DNA of 64,000 nucleotides from Maribacter sp. BPC-D8. GTDB lineage: Bacteria > Bacteroidota > Bacteroidia > Flavobacteriales > Flavobacteriaceae. Positions 29,801 to 38,510 of the stretch are shown piece by piece. The position numbers and the translations under genes were made by a program. How positions within the stretch are numbered: position 1 is the first letter of the stretch; every line of letters starts with the position of its first letter. The stretch is from contig NZ_CP128187.1 of the NCBI RefSeq assembly GCF_035207705.1, positions 1,922,001-1,986,000 on the forward strand. The letters run 5' to 3'. Under the pieces are notes generated by a model, which had not been told where the DNA came from, did not search any database, and worked only from the letters and a program-made list of their open reading frames with translations.

Positions 29801-32800
29801 CGTACACGTTCGTCATCTCTACAGTTTAAAATATCTACATCAATAATTGTTGGAACTACATCTGTTGGCGGATTAATAGTAGGAACGTCAAATGTACTTT
29901 GACAACCATTACCGTCTATAGCATACACCGTAATATTTTGAGCAGAACCATCATCTATAATTTCAAATGTATTACCAGGTTGATAATTCTCAAAACCGGT
30001 AATACTGTACTGATACCCTGAACCTACAGTACCTGCATCATCAACAGTCACTGTAATAATTGTTGAACTATATCTATTAGCACCTGGCTCACAAGCAAAA
30101 TCGGCAGCACTAGCAGAAATACTAAATGCATCAGGATTTGTAATCGTATGTACAGCAGATAACACCTCACAGTTACGCGCCGTTACCACCTGTACCTGAT
30201 AATCACCAGCAGGCAACCCTGAAAAGGCACCAGTATTATTTCTAGTTACTTCTGTAGTTCCAGAAGTAACATCATTTAATATATATGTAATTGGAGTGTC
30301 TTGAGAGGTGAATGGAACAGCCGCATTTGCAGGACCAACTACTATCTCAATAGAACCATCATTTTCATCTCTACAGCTAATATCAATTGCTTCTTCTGAA
30401 ACAATTACCGGTTGTGCAGCTTGATTTAAAATAATGTTTGATACCGTTGTTTCACAGAAGCCAAAACCATCGTTCACAATACGATCCGTAATTAATACTT
30501 CATAAGTACCAGGTGTTAATCCTGTAAATATTGGATCATTCGTCTGTGTTATCGGACCTACTAAACTAGAGTTGTAATCTGAACCTGTCAATTCATAAGT
30601 AAAATCTCCACTACCACCAGTAGTTGAAATGGTAATTTCTCCATCTGCGTCATTACATGTACTATCAGTTGAAAATCTACCCGTTGCGGATAAGAAATCA
30701 TAAACAGTAGCAGTATCTACACTAGTACAACCATTCGCATCAACTACATCTACTACATATTCACCAGGACTACTTACTATATATGTATATTCCCAAAAAC
30801 TACCGTTTATTGTTGGTAATTGCTCATCGCCACCTAAAGTAAATCTTGGGGTGTTAACAGAACTAGGTACTCTTACCGTAATATCAAAAGCAGTTGAAGT
30901 AGGATCACATTGATTTACTACTGCAAATGTAGGAACTGGTAAATCTGGATCTAAAGAAATAATGGTAGCAATATCAAATGAAGTACAACCACTTGCATCT
31001 CTTACATAAACATCATACGTACCATCAGCTGCCGAGAATGTTGTATCCGAAGTCCAACCTGAAGGCGGCATCCCTGAATCCATAAAGGCAAATTCATATG
31101 GTCCACCAGAACCACCTCTACCCTGTACGGTAACTTGACCAAAAGCATTACAATTTGCAGGAACTTCCTGTAAAATATCAATATCTGGTAAATTCTGAAC
31201 GATAGTAACCGGAGCGGCATCTGTACATGCTATGGTTAAATTTGTAACCAATATTTGATAATTACCTGGTAATTCTGGATACGTATCAGTATAAGGTAAA
31301 CCTGTAGTTGTTACAGAATTTTGTAAGATAGTAGTTAAACCATCTTCGTTATTTATTAATTCTATCCTTAAATTGTCACCAACAGTATAACCAATTATAT
31401 TATAAGTAATCTCTCCATTTCTATTAATATCACAAGCGCCAGGCGTTGAACTTGCGGTTACATCTAATGTTGACGGTCCTTCAATTGGCGGAATCTCTTG
31501 TTCATAAGTACAACCCGTAACCACATCTAAAACAACAACAGTATAAGCTACACCGTATTGAATGCCATCTGCAGAATTACTAAATGTATGATCGTTAACC
31601 GCTGGTGTATTATTTAAAGCGTAATAACCTGGTTGATCTATTAATCTTATTTGATATGAACCAGAACCTCCACTTACTGCAACTGCATACGTAAAAGTAG
31701 TATCATCACAAGTTGCAGGTACTGGTGGCGGTATTGGTGCAATCACCACTTCGTTTGAAGTAATAGAAACAGTATCAATATCTGTACACCCATTAGCATC
31801 AAGAGTAATAACAGTATAATCTCCCGTTACTAAAAGTGGATCTAAAATTAGTATTGGAAAAGCACTTTGATTTTCTACACGTGTAATTTCTACTCCTGTA
31901 TTGTCCTCTATTATAAATGTATAATCAGGGGTTCCGTCAGTTACAGCATCAATATTGATACCACCACTAACTGGTCCACTACCACCACAAACTGCTTGTA
32001 CTTCAGAAACCGTAGTTGCTGGTGGTGGAGTTGTATCTAATATTATATCGAAAGTATCAGCTGGGGTTTCACAACCTCTAGCATCTCTAACCAAGTATGA
32101 ATAAGTACCCACCGTTAAGTTGGAGTATACCGTTTCTGAAGCCCATCCCATTCCATTAAAGTTAACTTCGTATGGAGGCACACCGCTAGTAGCATCTGGC
32201 GTTATAGTAACAGAACCATTATTCGTTGAACTACAGCTTACGGCTCTAGGTACCGCTGCTGCCGCTGCAATATTTTGAGGTGGATTTAAGGTAATCGAAA
32301 CAGACTGTGCTACACAACCACTGCTTGTGGTATTATTATCGGTGATTCTGAAAACATAATCTCCAGGAGTCGCCGTATCATAATCAAAAGTATTAGTAGT
32401 TAATGGTACCGCTGCTCCAAAAGTAGCTCCTCCATCAAAACTAACTTCATATTGCTTTGCTCCTGCACCAGAAGTATACCCACCGTTGACACTTACTCTT
32501 ATTGTACCATTAGCTCCACCACAAGGTATTTCAGCTACGATACTTGTATTCACTCTTAATTGAGGTGCAATGGTAATTGGAAGACTATCTGAACAGTCAT
32601 TACCATCAACAACTTCAATCGTATAATTACCAGGCGAAAGTCCCGCAAAAGTTGCAGTCGGTTGAAGTGTACCTCCGTTTATTCTATATTGATGTGTACC
32701 AATTAGCGCAGTACCTGCTGTAGAAGTAACTGCTACCGTTGCGCCAATACCTGCCACGAAACAGAAATCTGAAGAAGGGCCATCCAATGCTATACTTGGC

Positions 32801-35400
32801 GCATCAATGGGGTTTAAATCGAATGAGAATGTATCTGTACAACCCTCAGCATCTTCAACAGTTAATGTATATGTTCCCGCTGCAGAAAGATTACTAAAGG
32901 TGCTTCCAGATTTTGGACCAATTGGTGATCCTACAGGCTGAGTTAAGGTATATCTATTTGTACCCCAACCACCAGTTGTGTTTGCTCTTACTGCTCCTAA
33001 ATTTCCATTAGCACAGCTCATATCTGTAACTGTACTCGTTGCCAATTCTAAAACCGGAGCTTCATTAATATCAAAAGATGTAGTATCTGTACAACCTGTA
33101 TCAGCATCGGTTACCGTAATTGTATATGTACCTGCACCAGATAATGGTAAAACTACTTCATTTGCACTTTGTGGACCACCAGAGAATAATCCTCCGTTAA
33201 TGTCATATGTATAGTTATTTGCGAATCCGTCAATAATGAAAGTACCCGAACCATCAATTTCTCCATTACAAACTCTTAAATCTCCGCCAGATTTTACTCG
33301 TACACGAATAGAACTTATTTCTACAGGTCTAAAGCCTTCTGTATAAGAACAACCGTTAACATCTGTAATTTGAAAAATATATGCTTGAGAAGTTAGTAAA
33401 CCTGTAAACGTATCGTTATTTCCATTATCAAAATAAGCAGGACTAATAATTTCATATCTATTAATTGCAGCGTTACTTGTTGGTGTCAACTGCACATCAG
33501 ATGTACCTGCCGCACAGCTAATATTACTTTGTGCAAAATCTAAATTTGTAGGTGGATTTACATCTAAAATGTCAATTGCCGTAAGATCTAAACGACAACC
33601 ACCTGCATCTTTAATAATTGGAGTATAAGTACCTGCAGCTAAATCAGTATAAGAAGTTATTGCAGAGAAATTAACCCCATCAATACTAAAAACATATCCA
33701 CTACCTGATCCACCAGAAAACGGACCAACAAAATCAATTTGCCCGCCAGTAGTTCCAGCTCCTGTACAAGTAACATCAGAAATTTTAGTTGCACTACCTG
33801 TTAATGAACCAACAGTATCAACCGTTACTGAAGGTAAATCTAAAGTACATTCGAATGCACCTTGTTGGTATCTTACTTCAATATCATTATAAGTACCTGC
33901 CGCTACTGAAATTTGTGGTGTATTCACCCAAACTTCAGATGCACTTTCTCTATAAGAAATATTATAACCTCTACCATTATTTATAGTAAACTCTAATTTT
34001 GCTCCACCGTTACTACAGGTGCCATCAATACCTGCAACCGTAACATCTGGCGGCAATAAATCTTCAACATCAGAAGAAGCATTTATAATACAATTATTAC
34101 TATCGACAATAACAAAATCATAAGTTCCTGCAGCAGTTACAGTATATGTTGTAGTACCAGAATCTGTAGCAGCATCGCCAAATGCAGGTTGAATTGGGCC
34201 GCCATTAACTGTAAAGGTATAAGGAGCAGAACCACCCGTTGTATTCAAAGTAATATCTACACTAGAAATATCTGAACACCCAAAACTACTATTTACCTCA
34301 GTCGAAGCATCTAAAGCAGAAGCTCCAGCACCTATAGTTAAAGGGTTTCCACTAGTATCTACATCTTGTCTTGGAGCAGTAATACCGTTTAAAGGATCAC
34401 CTGTACATTGTTGTGTCTCTACCTGTACCGTATATGTACCAAAACCTACCGCAGAAAAAGTATAAGGGTTGGTTGCTATAAAAGCAGTAAATTCTTGAGC
34501 AACACCACTAGAATTTAATAAGGTATACTTATAAGGTCCTGGAACGTTAGAAGCAGTAACGGTAATACTACCGGTATCTCCACTACATAACGCATCTGTA
34601 AAAGTTGCAGTTATTTCGATTTCCTTTTCCTCTATTACAATAGGCTCATAAGGATATTCACATGTATTAGCTGTATTCTTTAATCTAGCTAGAATATTAT
34701 AGGTACCTGGTGTTAAATTAGAAAATATAGCGCCTTGCCAAGAAGTACCACCATTAATACTAAATTCGTAAGCACTAGATAGATTGGTAATCTGTATTCT
34801 ACCATCTACACCACAGATATAATCTTGTTTTACATATGTTTGCGTAATGGTACTTTTCTTTACTTTAAAGTAATATGGTTGACCATTAACTTCCACTCTA
34901 TATTCGGCACCTGAAGTAGCCGGTACTGAACTGGCATCTAAACTAAATGTTTGTCCTGTTCCGACTTCAGTATAACAAGTATCTGTCGTGTTAGGGCATT
35001 CAACATTAACATTTGCAGTACATGAACCGCCCAATACTTGCCAAGAAACTGAGCTATAAGGTCCGCCAGACAAACTTATGATACGATCATCAAAATCGCC
35101 ACATAGATTAAAACGTGCAATTGTAAATCCGTTATCATTACAAGTGACCGTATTGTCTGCGCCTATTATAGGTGTAGCAAACATTGCCGAAGTAGCTAAG
35201 TTAGACTTTCGTTCAACTTGAACTTTCTTTTCTAAGGTCGATTGGTTGTTGGTAGAAATCGAAACAGCTTTTTCGATTACATGAGCCACCTCTTCGTATA
35301 AAGTAGTTACTTTAGAGTTGGCTAAAGCCGTAGTACCAATTACTGAAAGAACAATCAGAAAAAGTACATACAGCGCATACCGCTGTTGTTTTGGAAGCAT
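26833..35400 (-). CDS. Giant SprB-repeat surface protein with type-B T9SS C-terminal domain
   Basis: A 2855-residue exported protein with a signal peptide (hydrophobic about residues 8-26, ALANS). The body is about 25 tandem beta-domains of 75-110 residues. Each repeats a pattern of C-x-x-x-x-x-G-x-I, then GTYTV-like strands and a closing D-x-x-G-C, as in SprB repeats of gliding-motility adhesins. The last 86 residues form the gliding-associated type-B sorting domain (FPNFFTPDGDNLNDIWSPKN, VRIYDRYGRVV, GWDGTYEGKEVPTGDYWYVV), the signal for secretion by the type IX system. It is probably a surface adhesin or matrix protein; SprB itself is much longer and has sprCDF neighbours, which are absent here. 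Cys pairs occur in most repeats. It has no in-frame interruption, its own terminator, and is divergent from the sugar dehydrogenase gene. Confidence 0.9.
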   Translation of the reverse strand: MLPKQQRYALYVLFLIVLSVIGTTALANSKVTTLYEEVAHVIEKAVSISTNNQSTLEKKVQVERKSNLATSAMFATPIIGADNTVTCNDNGFTIARFNLCGDFDDRIISLSGGPYSSVSWQVLGGSCTANVNVECPNTTDTCYTEVGTGQTFSLDASSVPATSGAEYRVEVNGQPYYFKVKKSTITQTYVKQDYICGVDGRIQITNLSSAYEFSINGGTSWQGAIFSNLTPGTYNILARLKNTANTCEYPYEPIVIEEKEIEITATFTDALCSGDTGSITVTASNVPGPYKYTLLNSSGVAQEFTAFIATNPYTFSAVGFGTYTVQVETQQCTGDPLNGITAPRQDVDTSGNPLTIGAGASALDASTEVNSSFGCSDISSVDITLNTTGGSAPYTFTVNGGPIQPAFGDAATDSGTTTYTVTAAGTYDFVIVDSNNCIINASSDVEDLLPPDVTVAGIDGTCSNGGAKLEFTINNGRGYNISYRESASEVWVNTPQISVAAGTYNDIEVRYQQGAFECTLDLPSVTVDTVGSLTGSATKISDVTCTGAGTTGGQIDFVGPFSGGSGSGYVFSIDGVNFSAITSYTDLAAGTYTPIIKDAGGCRLDLTAIDILDVNPPTNLDFAQSNISCAAGTSDVQLTPTSNAAINRYEIISPAYFDNGNNDTFTGLLTSQAYIFQITDVNGCSYTEGFRPVEISSIRVRVKSGGDLRVCNGEIDGSGTFIIDGFANNYTYDINGGLFSGGPQSANEVVLPLSGAGTYTITVTDADTGCTDTTSFDINEAPVLELATSTVTDMSCANGNLGAVRANTTGGWGTNRYTLTQPVGSPIGPKSGSTFSNLSAAGTYTLTVEDAEGCTDTFSFDLNPIDAPSIALDGPSSDFCFVAGIGATVAVTSTAGTALIGTHQYRINGGTLQPTATFAGLSPGNYTIEVVDGNDCSDSLPITIAPQLRVNTSIVAEIPCGGANGTIRVSVNGGYTSGAGAKQYEVSFDGGATFGAAVPLTTNTFDYDTATPGDYVFRITDNNTTSSGCVAQSVSITLNPPQNIAAAAAVPRAVSCSSTNNGSVTITPDATSGVPPYEVNFNGMGWASETVYSNLTVGTYSYLVRDARGCETPADTFDIILDTTPPPATTVSEVQAVCGGSGPVSGGINIDAVTDGTPDYTFIIEDNTGVEITRVENQSAFPILILDPLLVTGDYTVITLDANGCTDIDTVSITSNEVVIAPIPPPVPATCDDTTFTYAVAVSGGSGSYQIRLIDQPGYYALNNTPAVNDHTFSNSADGIQYGVAYTVVVLDVVTGCTYEQEIPPIEGPSTLDVTASSTPGACDINRNGEITYNIIGYTVGDNLRIELINNEDGLTTILQNSVTTTGLPYTDTYPELPGNYQILVTNLTIACTDAAPVTIVQNLPDIDILQEVPANCNAFGQVTVQGRGGSGGPYEFAFMDSGMPPSGWTSDTTFSAADGTYDVYVRDASGCTSFDIATIISLDPDLPVPTFAVVNQCDPTSTAFDITVRVPSSVNTPRFTLGGDEQLPTINGSFWEYTYIVSSPGEYVVDVVDANGCTSVDTATVYDFLSATGRFSTDSTCNDADGEITISTTGGSGDFTYELTGSDYNSSLVGPITQTNDPIFTGLTPGTYEVLITDRIVNDGFGFCETTVSNIILNQAAQPVIVSEEAIDISCRDENDGSIEIVVGPANAAVPFTSQDTPITYILNDVTSGTTEVTRNNTGAFSGLPAGDYQVQVVTARNCEVLSAVHTITNPDAFSISASAADFACEPGANRYSSTIITVTVDDAGTVGSGYQYSITGFENYQPGNTFEIIDDGSAQNITVYAIDGNGCQSTFDVPTINPPTDVVPTIIDVDILNCRDDERVRIQVIGTTDFTVNTVSVTPVAAVTNTSGNNYVDVYLSDVGDYLFEVTDNTVGCTYPMPVHTVNTPETPTVLISEAKPVSCAVPGDDGALFITVGNYTGEYEVFVYEATDVTRTTLLASQTFNTTNYPDVNGFEARIDNLPGGNLIVDVVSADIPFCTGTSNVTNIRTPNGELQVTAESIGNVSCTNDTGEIIATGTGGWDTTPYEYRLLMSTDGGASYTTEIAAFSNNNEFTGLSFGFYEVEITDVEGCTNTVEIELEEVPQILAGIREPQTLDCPNGNNAVLEAYDTTTGDAITATAGASGGFAGAGYNYTLLYLSGDDNTAIVSESGLQNTPTFIGDSGGYISAGWYAIEVSSSFGCSFVTDAYYVDPPPPIQPVLVQIRVPGCGGDGEIRLTVENPDPLFTYEYLRVENGVTIGTYIPMTGTSFNATGVQGITYQYDVRKVNASGACPAIRSNGITMTDASDLEFLPNSPVDPISCASELDGRIESFASGGVGNNLFTLYIGQPTDGFNIGTATIFRGPQAEGTFEGLPEGTEYWVGVTSGLTCEAIDGPFEIVRPDPIIFDAVPINVSCNGEEDGSIAISVSAGGVGLIQFAIAPNFNEFFSDSDNPGTYTFDELEAGTYEILIKDDNGCFEKDFITVEEPDELQIINIDTTPELCIGANNGSVVFDIIGGTPFDDVTVNPTPYFEYKIEMVDPVDESGTAVFAPYTGAITEDLQGGASYVIYVQDVNLCSVSELFTITIGVDLTAVPQVQYGCEGIFPTSTTTIQLENNNLLPELMFALDPIDPTDAITANATDQYVWGDLPAGDHIVYIYHENGCTNMVEFSIDGYEPLSLVVDKTGPNEVLATAEGGYGEYEFFFNGRSFGEETTFTTNESGIVNVRVRDARGCELELSVPFEFTGMLEFPNFFTPDGDNLNDIWSPKNRDLFDGVEVRIYDRYGRVVAVLDEVSGWDGTYEGKEVPTGDYWYVVNANSDSLKYVGHFTLYR

Positions 35401-35527
35401 AGGTTAAGATTCGTTTTTAAGAACAAAGTTGATTTGGGATCTAATTAGTTCTTTGGTGTAATTTTTATACTTATATTTTATCTTTTAAATAATCATGTGT
35501 TCTCTAACATAATTCTAACGCTTGTAT

Positions 35528-36649
35528 ATGAAAAATAGTATTATAATCAATCTTTTATTCGTTGTATCGCTAAATTTTTCTTGTGCACAAAACACTGATA
35601 ACAAAGTAAGTACACCAAAAGAGTCTGTTTTTACAACTGAGCTGTTCGTCGATGAGGTACAGATTCCATGGGGGTTTACCTTCCTTCCTGACAATAGTAT
35701 TTTAATCACTGAAAAAGAAGGCAAATTGATTCATTTTACCAATGGAAAAAAAACAATAATTAACAATACTCCTGAAGTTTACAACAGAGGTCAAGGCGGA
35801 TTATTAGATATTGCCCTTCACCCTAAGTACAAAGAAAACGGATGGATCTACCTCACTTACGCATCAACAGACGGCCAAGAAAAAGGCGGACATACCGCAT
35901 TGATGAGAGCAAAATTGAAGAACAATTCTTTGACCGAAAAACAAGTGCTTTATAAGGCAGTACCAAATACTACAAAAGGTCAACATTTTGGATCTAGAAT
36001 TGCTTTTGACAACGAGGGGTATATCTACTTTTCTATTGGTGAGCGTGGCGACAGAGATATCAACCCACAAGACATTAAAAGAGATGGTGGTAAAATTTAC
36101 CGTTTACATGACGATGGGCGTATACCAAAAGACAATCCGTTTATAAGTGAAAAAGGTGCGAAGACTGCCATTTACAGTTACGGACACCGAAATCCGCAAG
36201 GGTTGATTAAGCACCCTATTACAGGAGAAATTTGGGATAACGAACACGGACCAAGAGGTGGTGATGAAATAAATATTATTAAAAAAGGAGCTAATTATGG
36301 ATGGCCTTTAGTTACTTACGGAATCAATTATGGCGGCACTCCCATTACCGATAAAACAGAGATGAGCGGCATGGAGCAACCTATTCATTATTGGGTACCT
36401 TCTATTGCCCCTAGCGGAATGGAGTTTGTAACTACGGATAAATACAAAAATTGGAAAGGGAGTCTTTTAGTAGGATCTTTAGCTTTTCAATATTTAGAAA
36501 GATTAGTAATGGAAGGAAACAAAGTAACCACCCGTGAAAAATTAATGGACGGTTTAGGTAGAGTACGTGCTGTAAAACAAGGTCCTGATGGACTTATTTA
36601 TGTAGCCGTTGAAGGAAAAGGAATCTATAAACTAATTCCGAAAAAGTAG
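35528..36649 (+). CDS. PQQ-dependent sugar dehydrogenase family lipoprotein
   Basis: A 373-residue member of the glucose/sorbosone dehydrogenase family (six-bladed propeller, soluble aldose dehydrogenase type), predicted to oxidise sugars in the periplasm or at a membrane surface using PQQ. ATG 35528 gives a lipoprotein signal peptide with Cys19 (NFSC). Conserved blocks are PWGFTFLPDNSILITEKEG, GQGGLLDIALHPKY, GHRNPQGL, DNEHGPRGGDEINII and the closing GLGRVRAVKQGPDGLIYVAVEG. PQQ dependence is a family expectation; no PQQ biosynthesis gene is in the window. It stands alone between a divergent giant gene and a convergent murQ. Confidence 0.88.
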   Translation: MKNSIIINLLFVVSLNFSCAQNTDNKVSTPKESVFTTELFVDEVQIPWGFTFLPDNSILITEKEGKLIHFTNGKKTIINNTPEVYNRGQGGLLDIALHPKYKENGWIYLTYASTDGQEKGGHTALMRAKLKNNSLTEKQVLYKAVPNTTKGQHFGSRIAFDNEGYIYFSIGERGDRDINPQDIKRDGGKIYRLHDDGRIPKDNPFISEKGAKTAIYSYGHRNPQGLIKHPITGEIWDNEHGPRGGDEINIIKKGANYGWPLVTYGINYGGTPITDKTEMSGMEQPIHYWVPSIAPSGMEFVTTDKYKNWKGSLLVGSLAFQYLERLVMEGNKVTTREKLMDGLGRVRAVKQGPDGLIYVAVEGKGIYKLIPKK

Positions 36650-36672
36650 CATAATAGCAAGCTCACAAAATC

Positions 36673-36712
36673 AAAAAAGGTCTGTAATCAAATATGATTA
36701 CAGACCTTTTTT
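36673..36712. terminator. Bidirectional terminator between the sugar dehydrogenase gene and murQ
   Basis: A perfect inverted repeat with an 18-base arm (AAAAAAGGTCTGTAATCA at 36673-36690, complement at 36695-36712) and a four-base loop. A runs and T runs on either side serve the two convergent genes. Confidence 0.93.
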
Positions 36713-36740
36713 ATGCTAACATAAAAATTAGAAGAGCTAC

Positions 36741-37553
36741 TTACCCCCTACCGGCATCAATTGCTAGCTTTACAGAGCCATGTTCTTTCAACAATGCTTC
36801 AGCTGCGGCGTATTCAATATTTAGCCCTTCCATAATGTAACGAGTTCCGCGATCAACCAACTTATCGTTGCTTAATTGCATATTTACCATCTTATTCCCT
36901 TTAACTCTACCTATTTTAATCATTAAAGCAGTAGATATCATATTTAAAACCAGTTTTTGAGACGTACCACTTTTCATTCTCGTACTACCGGTAAGAAATT
37001 CTGGACCTACATTTATTTCAATAGGAATATCTGCAATTCTAGCAATCGGTGCACCAGGGTTATTTGTAATTGCTGCCGTGAGGATACCGTTTTTCTTAGC
37101 ATCTTCTAATCCGCCAATTACATATGGTGTACTACCAGAAGCAGCTATACCTACAACTACGTCATTGGTATTAATATCATGTTCCTTCAAATCTAACCAA
37201 GCCTGCTTAGTTGCATCTTCTGCATTTTCAACTGCTTTTCTAATGGCTGTATCACCACCAGCAATTAAACCAACTACACGCTCATGTGGGATACCAAAAG
37301 TTGGCGGAATTTCAGAAGCATCTAAAATGCCTAACCTACCACTAGTACCAGCACCGATATAAAACAACCTTCCTCCCTTATTAAATCTTTCGGTTAAGGC
37401 ATCTACAAGTTTTGTTACTTGCGGAATCGTTTTTTCTACGGCATCGGCAATTTTCTTATCCTCCTCATTCATTTTTTGAAGAATAGTAGTGGTATCCATC
37501 AACTCTAAATTGTCGTGGTTCGACGGAGTCTCGGTAATTTTTTTGTAATCCAT
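36741..37553 (-). CDS. murQ: N-acetylmuramic acid 6-phosphate etherase MurQ
   Basis: Cleaves the D-lactyl ether of MurNAc-6-phosphate to give GlcNAc-6-phosphate and D-lactate in the cytoplasm. The 270-residue protein has the SIS-domain core (FYIGAGTSGRLGILDASEIPPTFG, near residue 62-85), VVGIAASGSTPYVIGGLE and the second signature GPEFLTGSTRMKSGTSQKLVLNMIST (about 188-213). E. coli MurQ is about 298 residues, so this is a compact form lacking most of a C-terminal extension. The gene lies 4 bases downstream of the DeoR-type regulator on the same strand, so regulator and murQ form one transcript. Confidence 0.95.
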   Translation of the reverse strand: MDYKKITETPSNHDNLELMDTTTILQKMNEEDKKIADAVEKTIPQVTKLVDALTERFNKGGRLFYIGAGTSGRLGILDASEIPPTFGIPHERVVGLIAGGDTAIRKAVENAEDATKQAWLDLKEHDINTNDVVVGIAASGSTPYVIGGLEDAKKNGILTAAITNNPGAPIARIADIPIEINVGPEFLTGSTRMKSGTSQKLVLNMISTALMIKIGRVKGNKMVNMQLSNDKLVDRGTRYIMEGLNIEYAAAEALLKEHGSVKLAIDAGRG

Positions 37554-37557
37554 ATAA

Positions 37558-38307
37558 TTAAATAATTTTTATATCGTGGTTTCTAAAAGCCTTAAGCAAT
37601 TCGTCATCAGGCTTTAATTCTGTAATCATCGTATTTATACTATTGATGTCACATGTTTTATAGCGATGCTGAGAATTCAGTTTTTCAGAGATAGACAATA
37701 AGACCGTTTTCTTTGAAGCTTTAATTACCGCTTTTTTGATTTGAACAATATCCCAATCAAATTCTGTTAATCCGTAGGTAGCATCAACATATCCTGTACC
37801 TATAAAACTATAATCGAACCGTATTTCAGAAATATGATGAATGGCATTTGCGCCAATAGCAATCTGTGCTTCCTTAGAAATTTGTCCGCCGATAGAAATC
37901 ACATTAATATTTGCCTTATGAGACAATTCCATAGCCACCGGCAAACTGATTGTAAAACAAGTAAGGTTTAAATTCTCAGGTATAATTCTGGCAAGTTCCA
38001 TACAGGTAGTACCACCATCTAAAAAAATAACGGCACCATCTCGCAACATACTAACTGCCTTGGTAGCAATCGCTGCTTTATCTTCTATCTTATATATATT
38101 GGTATTTCTCGCACTATTGGTCATGTAACCCATAGAGATTGCACCACCATGAACCTTACGCAGTTTATTCTCCGCGTCAAGCTCTTTGACGTCACGTCTA
38201 ATAGTATCTATAGACACGTCTAATGCCTCGGCAATATCTGTTATAAGTATTCTATTGTGTAGATCAACCTCACTTAAAATGGTTTGCTGACGTTCTTCTT
38301 TTAGCAT
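37558..38307 (-). CDS. DeoR/GlpR-family transcriptional regulator of the peptidoglycan-recycling locus
   Basis: A 249-residue repressor of the DeoR family. The N-terminal winged HTH (about residues 18-57: ILITDIAEALDVSIDTIRRDVKEL, then KLRKVHGGAI) is followed by the sugar-phosphate sensor domain with VIFLDGGTTCMELARIIP, ISIGGQISKEAQIAIG and FDYSFIGTGYVD. It heads the operon with murQ and is divergent from nagB. Two inverted copies of a 23-bp element lie in the 203-bp gap, making autoregulation and control of nagB likely. The effector is probably a sugar phosphate of this pathway (MurNAc-6-P, GlcNAc-6-P or GlcN-6-P); that is inference. It takes the place that MurR has in E. coli. Confidence 0.88.
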   Translation of the reverse strand: MLKEERQQTILSEVDLHNRILITDIAEALDVSIDTIRRDVKELDAENKLRKVHGGAISMGYMTNSARNTNIYKIEDKAAIATKAVSMLRDGAVIFLDGGTTCMELARIIPENLNLTCFTISLPVAMELSHKANINVISIGGQISKEAQIAIGANAIHHISEIRFDYSFIGTGYVDATYGLTEFDWDIVQIKKAVIKASKKTVLLSISEKLNSQHRYKTCDINSINTMITELKPDDELLKAFRNHDIKII

Positions 38308-38338
38308 GTAATAGCAACTTTATTACTTATGAATATGT

Positions 38339-38346
38339 CAAAGATA
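38339..38346 (-). promoter_or_regulatory. Probable -7 box of the regulator-murQ operon
   Basis: TATCTTTG on the minus strand (38346 to 38339) is an exact TAnnTTTG match 31 bases before the regulator ATG. Operator copy 1 (38360-38382) would cover its upstream half-spacer and -33 region. Confidence 0.55.
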
Positions 38347-38359
38347 ATGATTTTTACCA

Positions 38360-38382
38360 CATGCCGTTTTATGACGTTAATG
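38360..38382 (+). promoter_or_regulatory. Putative DeoR-type operator, copy 1
   Basis: A 23-bp element containing ATGCCGT, then TTTTATG, then ACGTTAAT. Internally it is a near direct repeat, TGCCGT and TGACGT spaced 11 bp start-to-start. It matches the reverse complement of 38407-38429 at 18 of 23 positions. It is placed just upstream of the regulator's -7 box, consistent with repression. Assignment to the adjacent regulator is inference. Confidence 0.5.
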
Positions 38383-38406
38383 CTAGTGTAACATAAAATT
38401 AAGATT

Positions 38407-38429
38407 AATTAACGGCACAATACGGCATT
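38407..38429 (-). promoter_or_regulatory. Putative DeoR-type operator, copy 2
   Basis: On the minus strand this reads AATGCCGT-ATTGTG-CCGTTAATT, with TGCCGT repeated at an 11-bp step. It is inverted relative to copy 1, with 24 bases between the two. It lies 39 bases upstream of the nagB -7 box. Confidence 0.5.
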
Positions 38430-38467
38430 ATTTCTTGCAAAAAACTGCATCGAATAAAAATAACGCA

Positions 38468-38475
38468 TATATTTG
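38468..38475 (+). promoter_or_regulatory. Probable -7 box of nagB
   Basis: TATATTTG is an exact TAnnTTTG match 35 bases before the nagB ATG. No well-spaced -33 TTG is apparent. Confidence 0.5.
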
Positions 38476-38510
38476 CATGATTTAAAAATCCAAAAATCTA
38501 CCACTACCTC

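Noticed and set aside
26833..35400. Regular repeats that could suggest a CRISPR array or a tandem DNA repeat
   Set aside because: The periodicity is at the protein level (SprB domains of 75-110 residues); DNA identity between units is low and there are no fixed spacers.
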